From Elusimicrobiota bacterium (GTDB lineage: Bacteria; Elusimicrobiota; Elusimicrobia; UBA1565; UBA9628): DNA of 42,336 bases. Of the stretch, positions 37,805 through 42,336 are shown in pieces. Within the stretch, counting starts at the first letter, position 1; each line of letters opens with the position of its first letter. Position numbers and translations under genes: made by a program. The notes beneath the pieces are model-generated. The model made no database searches and was not told where the DNA came from. It worked only from the letters and a program-made list of their open reading frames with translations. The stretch lies in the NCBI GenBank assembly GCA_013044195.1, contig JABEUV010000180.1, positions 1-42,336 on the forward strand, in the 5' to 3' direction.

Positions 37805-39169
37805 CTAGCGCCTGGGCGGGACCGCGGGCGTAACCGGGGCTCCGGCGAAATCAGTCTCCCCGAACAAATAGACGGCGGCACCTTCGGGCGCCAGAATACT
37901 ACGATAGGGAAAGGCCGCCAACGCCAGCAGGCCCGGCCGCGGCTGTACGCGCGTAAAAGAAACCACGACCCGGCCCGCGGCGATGTCCTGGGGGCGCGCG
38001 CCGTGGGCCGCGACCGCGTTCAGCGCCGCGGCCCGCGCCCGGCTCCAGGCGAAATAATCCTCCAGTCCCGCCGAGCTGACCAGGGCCAGGCCCAGCGCGG
38101 CGCCGAACGCCGGCGCCAGACGCCACGCGCGACCGCCTAGGCCCGCGGCGGCGGCTGCGGCGGCGACGGGCAAAGCCATCAGAAGACCGCGTGCGTCGCC
38201 CATCGCCAGCGCCGCCGCGCACGGCACGCCGCAAAAAAGCGCCGTAACGGCGATTTCCTCGAAATACGCCGCGCGCGCCGTCTCTAGAGCGCGCCGCGCC
38301 AGCTGCACCGAAGACGCCGTCGCAACGGCCGCCAGCACGTACCAGAACCCCGCGGAAGCCCACCAGCCCGCGGACTTTCCGTCGACGCCCGCCAGGTCGA
38401 GCACGCCCAGGCCCCAGCGGCTCACGATACCGGGAAGCGGGTCCAAGCCGCGCGCGCGAAACCAGAACACCAAAGCGGCGCCGGCAATGAACGCAAGCGC
38501 CGTCTTCTCCGCGCGCGTCATTTCGCGGCGAGGGGTGCCCTGCGCCGCGGCGACGGCGAGCGGAGCAAGGCACAGAGCCGCAATCTCGACGCCACCGAAG
38601 ACGCCGAACGCAGCCGCATCGACGCCTCCCCAGGCGCCGCCGCGCAAATGGCCCAAAATCAATGCGCCGACCGCCGCAACGACCGCGGGGCCCAGCAAGG
38701 CGGCCGCCTCTCGCCGACCGAGACGTCGCTCGCGCCTCAACACCGCGGCTCCCGCGGCGGCGCACAGAAAATATTCGGGGCGAAAAATCCCCGCGACCGA
38801 GACCAACGCCGAGCACGCCGCAAGCCAAGACGGCGCTCGGCTCACGCGCCCGCGCAGAAACGCAAAAAGTCCTCCCAACGCCAAAACCGACGCGGCCGCG
38901 TCGGCACGGGCGTTCGCGCTCAGCGCGGCGTACACCGGAGAAAACGCAAGCGTCAGAGCCGCGAGGAGGGCCGCGTCGACCGACGCGCGCCAGCGACGGG
39001 CCAGAACGTAGACCAGCGCCGCGCCGAAGCCGCCGACGGCGATGAGCCCAAGTCGAAAAACCGTGGACCCCGCGCCGCGCGGATCGACGAGAACGAAAAA
39101 CAGAATCCACGCCGCGGCGAGTGCCGCCAGGCGCGCGACGTCTGCACGGCGCAAGACCTCGGCCTTCAT
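37805..39169 (-). CDS. Polytopic membrane protein (glycosyltransferase-39-like)
   Basis: MKAEVLRRADVARLAALAAAWILFF...; many hydrophobic helices; overlaps upstream gene by 4 nt. Confidence 0.6.
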   Translation of the reverse strand: MKAEVLRRADVARLAALAAAWILFFVLVDPRGAGSTVFRLGLIAVGGFGAALVYVLARRWRASVDAALLAALTLAFSPVYAALSANARADAAASVLALGGLFAFLRGRVSRAPSWLAACSALVSVAGIFRPEYFLCAAAGAAVLRRERRLGRREAAALLGPAVVAAVGALILGHLRGGAWGGVDAAAFGVFGGVEIAALCLAPLAVAAAQGTPRREMTRAEKTALAFIAGAALVFWFRARGLDPLPGIVSRWGLGVLDLAGVDGKSAGWWASAGFWYVLAAVATASSVQLARRALETARAAYFEEIAVTALFCGVPCAAALAMGDARGLLMALPVAAAAAAAGLGGRAWRLAPAFGAALGLALVSSAGLEDYFAWSRARAAALNAVAAHGARPQDIAAGRVVVSFTRVQPRPGLLALAAFPYRSILAPEGAAVYLFGETDFAGAPVTPAVPPRR

Positions 39170-40107
39170 ACCGCCAGCCGCCCGGAAAAGAAAAGCCAGC
39201 AGAAGGCCGCGCGCGTGGGCAAATCGACGAAGACCTGGAAGGGACCGACGGCGCGGAGATTGTCCTTCGCGGGACCATACACGGCCAGCAAAATGGCGCA
39301 GCCCGCCAAACGCCACAACGCCAGCCCCAGGGCCGCGCGGGAGGCGCGGCGCGGCGTCGCGTCCACATAAGCCCGATCGCTCCACAGACGGAACGTCGCT
39401 CCACCGACGAGTAAAGTCCAGACGATCATGAAGAATACGGCGAAAAATCCAGACTCCCCGGCCGCCGAGCGATAAATAATCTGCATCCCAGGCAGCCACG
39501 CGCACAGCGCGCCCAAAGCCCACAGCCAGCCGTCGCGCTCCAACGGTTCCTCATACGTCGCGCGCCTCCACGCGCGCCGCGTTAAGGCGGCGGCCACGCC
39601 GATGAAAATCAGGTCATCGAGCAGCCAAAACGAGCCGATCATGCGCTCATAGCGGTAGCGCCCGGTCAAGGTCATCAGCGCGTAGACCGCCGCCGCTCCC
39701 GCGGCGATCGCTCCCGCCGCCGCGGCTTCGGGCCGCAGATCGCGGGATTCTTCGACGCGGGGCAGAAGCGCGTCGACCGCATGCAAAGCGAGGACGGCGG
39801 TCATCCCCCAATCGAAGACGGCGAACACCGCTCCCAGCGTGTCAAGGCCGAAGGGCAGGGCTCCCTCTTGCAGGGTCTTCGCGTAGACGCCGTCGCGCAG
39901 CAGGCCCACGGCGGCGCCGACCAGGAACGCCTCCGCGTCGCCCAGGCGTCGGCGCGCGCGCAGCAGCTCAAACATCAGGAACAGCCCCACATACGGAAAC
40001 AGAAATCCGCCGACGTCGGTCAACGCGGCGGATCCGCGCGCGGCAAACTCCCCGCCGATCAGCAGGGCGGCGAGCGCGGCCAGCGGCGCGCGCAGGCGTT
40101 CGGTCAC
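39166..40107 (-). CDS. Polytopic membrane protein of unknown function
   Basis: GTG start VTERLRAPLAALAALLIGGEFAARGSAALTDVGGFLFPYVGLFLMFELLRAR...; 4-nt overlaps on both sides. Confidence 0.6.
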   Translation of the reverse strand: MTERLRAPLAALAALLIGGEFAARGSAALTDVGGFLFPYVGLFLMFELLRARRRLGDAEAFLVGAAVGLLRDGVYAKTLQEGALPFGLDTLGAVFAVFDWGMTAVLALHAVDALLPRVEESRDLRPEAAAAGAIAAGAAAVYALMTLTGRYRYERMIGSFWLLDDLIFIGVAAALTRRAWRRATYEEPLERDGWLWALGALCAWLPGMQIIYRSAAGESGFFAVFFMIVWTLLVGGATFRLWSDRAYVDATPRRASRAALGLALWRLAGCAILLAVYGPAKDNLRAVGPFQVFVDLPTRAAFCWLFFSGRLAV

Positions 40108-40490
40108 GCGGCCGGGCGCACCGCGACGGCTTCGATCTCGACGGCCGCGCCCTTGGGCAGGGCGGACACCTGCACCGTCGCCCGCGCCGGATGCGGCGCC
40201 GGAAAGTGCCGCGCGTAGACTCCGTTCATGGCCGAAAACTGACCCAAGTCCGTCATGAACACGGTGGTCTTGACGACGTCGGCCAGGCTCAGGCCCGCGG
40301 CCGCGAGTATTTCCCGGATATTGGCCACGCATTGCTCGGTCTGCTCGGCCGCGTCGCCCGAGCACATCGTCCCGTCGGGTCGAAGCGGGGTCTGCCCGGA
40401 AACAAACACCAGGCCGCCCGCCGCGATCGCCTGCGAATACGGGCCGATCGCGGCTGGAGCCTGGGCGGTGGCAACGGCGGTTTTCTTCAT
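40104..40490 (-). CDS. ridA: RidA-family deaminase
   Basis: APAAIGPYSQAIAAGGLVFVSGQTPLRPDG..EQTEQCVANIREILAAAGLSLADVVKTTVFMTDL..ARATVQVSALPKGAAVEIEAVA. Confidence 0.92.
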   Translation of the reverse strand: MKKTAVATAQAPAAIGPYSQAIAAGGLVFVSGQTPLRPDGTMCSGDAAEQTEQCVANIREILAAAGLSLADVVKTTVFMTDLGQFSAMNGVYARHFPAPHPARATVQVSALPKGAAVEIEAVAVRPAA

Positions 40491-40494
40491 CGCC

Positions 40495-41718
40495 CTACCT
40501 CAGCGCGGCCAGAAGCTTCTCGTTGAGCTTATGCGTCCGCATCAACTCGGTCAAGGCCTTGATCGCCTCCAGGTCGCCCAGCCCCGCCAGGTGGCGGCGC
40601 AATTTATAAACGCCCTCGAGGTATTCCTTGGTGAAGAGTTTTTCTTCTTTACGCGTACCGCTGTCGCGAACCTTCAGCGCCGGGAAGATGCGCATTTCCG
40701 CAGCCTGCCGGTAGAGCACGAGTTCCATGTTGCCGGTGCCCTTGAACTCCTGGAAGATGATGTCGTCCATCTTCGAACCGGTGTCCACTAGGATGGTCGC
40801 CAGAATCGTCAGCGAGCCGCCGTTTTCGATCTTGCGCGCCGCGCCGAAGAAGCGGCGCGGCGTCTCCATCGCGCGGCTGTCCAGGCCGCCCGACATCGTG
40901 CGGTTGCCGGTCGCGAACTGGTTGTAGACGCGCGCCAGACGCGTCAGCGAGTCCAGCAGAATGAACACGTCCTCGCCGGCCACGACCTTCTCGATGGCCG
41001 TGCGCATCAGGTCCTCGGCAATCTTCTTGTGCTGCTGGTAGGTCTGATCCGACGAGGACGCCCAGACCTCGGCGGGCACCGAGCGCTTGAAATCGGTGAC
41101 TTCCTCGGGGCGTTCGTCGACCAGCAAGCAGTATTGGCGGACCTTCGGGTCCACCGCGTGCACCGCGTTCGAGATCTGCTTGAGGAACGTGGTCTTGCCT
41201 GCCTTCGGCGGCGCGACGATCAATCCGCGCGTGCCCTTGCCGATGGGAGCGAGCAGATCCATCGCGCGCATCGATGGATCGTTGGAGCCTTTCTCCAGCC
41301 GCAGCCACTCGTAGGGGTCGACCGGGGTCTGCGCCGAGAAGGCGACTTCGATCTCGCTGCGCTGGGGCGTCTGCGGCGCCTGCGCCGGACGCGACTGGCC
41401 GTTGTTGCGGTTCTGATTCTGGCCCTGATATTGCTGGGAACCGTAACCGCCCTGGCGCTGCTGCTGGCCGTGGTGCTGGCCGCCCCCGCCGCCTCCGCCG
41501 CGGTTGCGGCGTCGTCGCCGACGCCCGCCGCCGTGATGCGGACCATGGGGCTGGCCCTGATTCTGACCGTGCTGACTCTGCTGGCCCGGCGTCTGCGACG
41601 GCTGGCCGCCGCCCGAACCGGACGTTCCGCCCGGCTGTCCGCCGCCCGGCGCCGCGCCTCCTTGAGAGCCTTGCCCCGATTGTCCGGCTGGTCCGCCGAC
41701 GTTCTCTTCATTCATCAT
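40495..41718 (-). CDS. rho: Transcription termination factor Rho with N-terminal low-complexity tail and no recognisable OB (cold-shock) domain
   Basis: [121 protein letters not shown]; residues 1-121 G/Q/N/R/P-rich. Confidence 0.92.
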   Translation of the reverse strand: MMNEENVGGPAGQSGQGSQGGAAPGGGQPGGTSGSGGGQPSQTPGQQSQHGQNQGQPHGPHHGGGRRRRRRNRGGGGGGGQHHGQQQRQGGYGSQQYQGQNQNRNNGQSRPAQAPQTPQRSEIEVAFSAQTPVDPYEWLRLEKGSNDPSMRAMDLLAPIGKGTRGLIVAPPKAGKTTFLKQISNAVHAVDPKVRQYCLLVDERPEEVTDFKRSVPAEVWASSSDQTYQQHKKIAEDLMRTAIEKVVAGEDVFILLDSLTRLARVYNQFATGNRTMSGGLDSRAMETPRRFFGAARKIENGGSLTILATILVDTGSKMDDIIFQEFKGTGNMELVLYRQAAEMRIFPALKVRDSGTRKEEKLFTKEYLEGVYKLRRHLAGLGDLEAIKALTELMRTHKLNEKLLAALR

Positions 41719-41743
41719 CTCATTGTCCTCTCAAAATAATCGC

Positions 41744-42336
41744 TCACGCGTCGAACGAATGCAGCTTCACTTTTCCCACGCCAGGGCCCAGCATGCGCCG
41801 CGCCAGACGCCGGAATCGCTCGGGCGCGTCGGACGCGTAGAATTCCCGCCGGCCGCGACGGCCGCGGGGCGCGCGCAGATTCAACTCCGCAAGCAAGCGC
41901 TCGGTCTCGCGCGCGGTCTCCTCGGCCGAGTCGATCAGCCGCACCCGCGGCCCCATCGCGCGCGCGATCGCGGGCTTCAGGTACGGATAATGCGTGCAGC
42001 CCAGAATCAGCGCGTCGACGCGGGCGGCTTTGAGCGGCGCCAGGTAGCGCGCGGCGACCGCCGAAACCACGGGCCCGTCCCACCAGCCCTCCTCGACGAG
42101 CGGCACGAAGAGCGGGCAGGGCCGCGACTGCGTCTTGATGCGCGCCGACAGAGCGCGCAGCGCCCGCGGGTACGCGCCGGAGCGCACCGTCGCCTCGGTG
42201 CCGACGATGCCGACGCGGCCGCGCGTGACGGCGGCCGCGGCGCGCGCGCCGGGCTCGATGACGCCGATGACGGGGACGCGCGCCGCGCGTCGGATCGCGG
42301 GCAGGGCCAGCGCCGAGGACGTGTTGCACGCGACGA
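41744..42336 (-). CDS. murI: Glutamate racemase MurI (5' end beyond window)
   Basis: VACNTSSALALPAIRRAARVPVIGVIEPGARAAAAVTRGRVGIVGTEATVRSGAY..DALILGCTHYPYLKPAIARAMG. Confidence 0.93.
   Translation of the reverse strand, partial: VACNTSSALALPAIRRAARVPVIGVIEPGARAAAAVTRGRVGIVGTEATVRSGAYPRALRALSARIKTQSRPCPLFVPLVEEGWWDGPVVSAVAARYLAPLKAARVDALILGCTHYPYLKPAIARAMGPRVRLIDSAEETARETERLLAELNLRAPRGRRGRREFYASDAPERFRRLARRMLGPGVGKVKLHSFDA

Overview
A 42.3 kb GC-rich, densely coded bacterial chromosome segment. Gene order and content resemble an Elusimicrobiota-like Gram-negative (inference only). Contents in order: (1) the end of a type IV pilus locus (pilN fragment, pilM, minus strand). (2) A tightly coupled plus-strand cluster with a HAD phosphatase, nucleotidyltransferase, ATP-grasp, class-III aminotransferase, Gfo/Idh oxidoreductase, CDP-alcohol phosphotransferase and myo-inositol-1-phosphate synthase, which looks like a pathway to an amino/acyl-modified inositol phosphodiester or inositol lipid. 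(3) A BamA-Skp-LpxD-LpxC-FabZ-LpxA-LpxI-GnnA-like-LpxB-MsbA-RSH outer-membrane/lipid A operon. It is interrupted between the GnnA-like gene and lpxB by what looks like an eroded restriction-modification island: a chimeric res/mod scar plus an intact AAA ATPase and DUF4276/TOPRIM-like pair. (4) Housekeeping genes (L28, RecG). (5) FkbM methyltransferase and an exported Kelch-propeller-caspase fusion. (6) A minus-strand GDP-heptose-type glycan operon. (7) ArsC/Spx-like, membrane proteins, RidA, an unusual Rho whose RNA-binding OB domain appears replaced by a G/Q/N/R-rich disordered tail, and partial MurI. Two genes can only be started sensibly at CTG codons overlapping the upstream stop (CTGA), and several promoters sit 7-12 nt from the start codon, suggesting leaderless mRNAs. 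All calls are from reading sequence; no database search was run.
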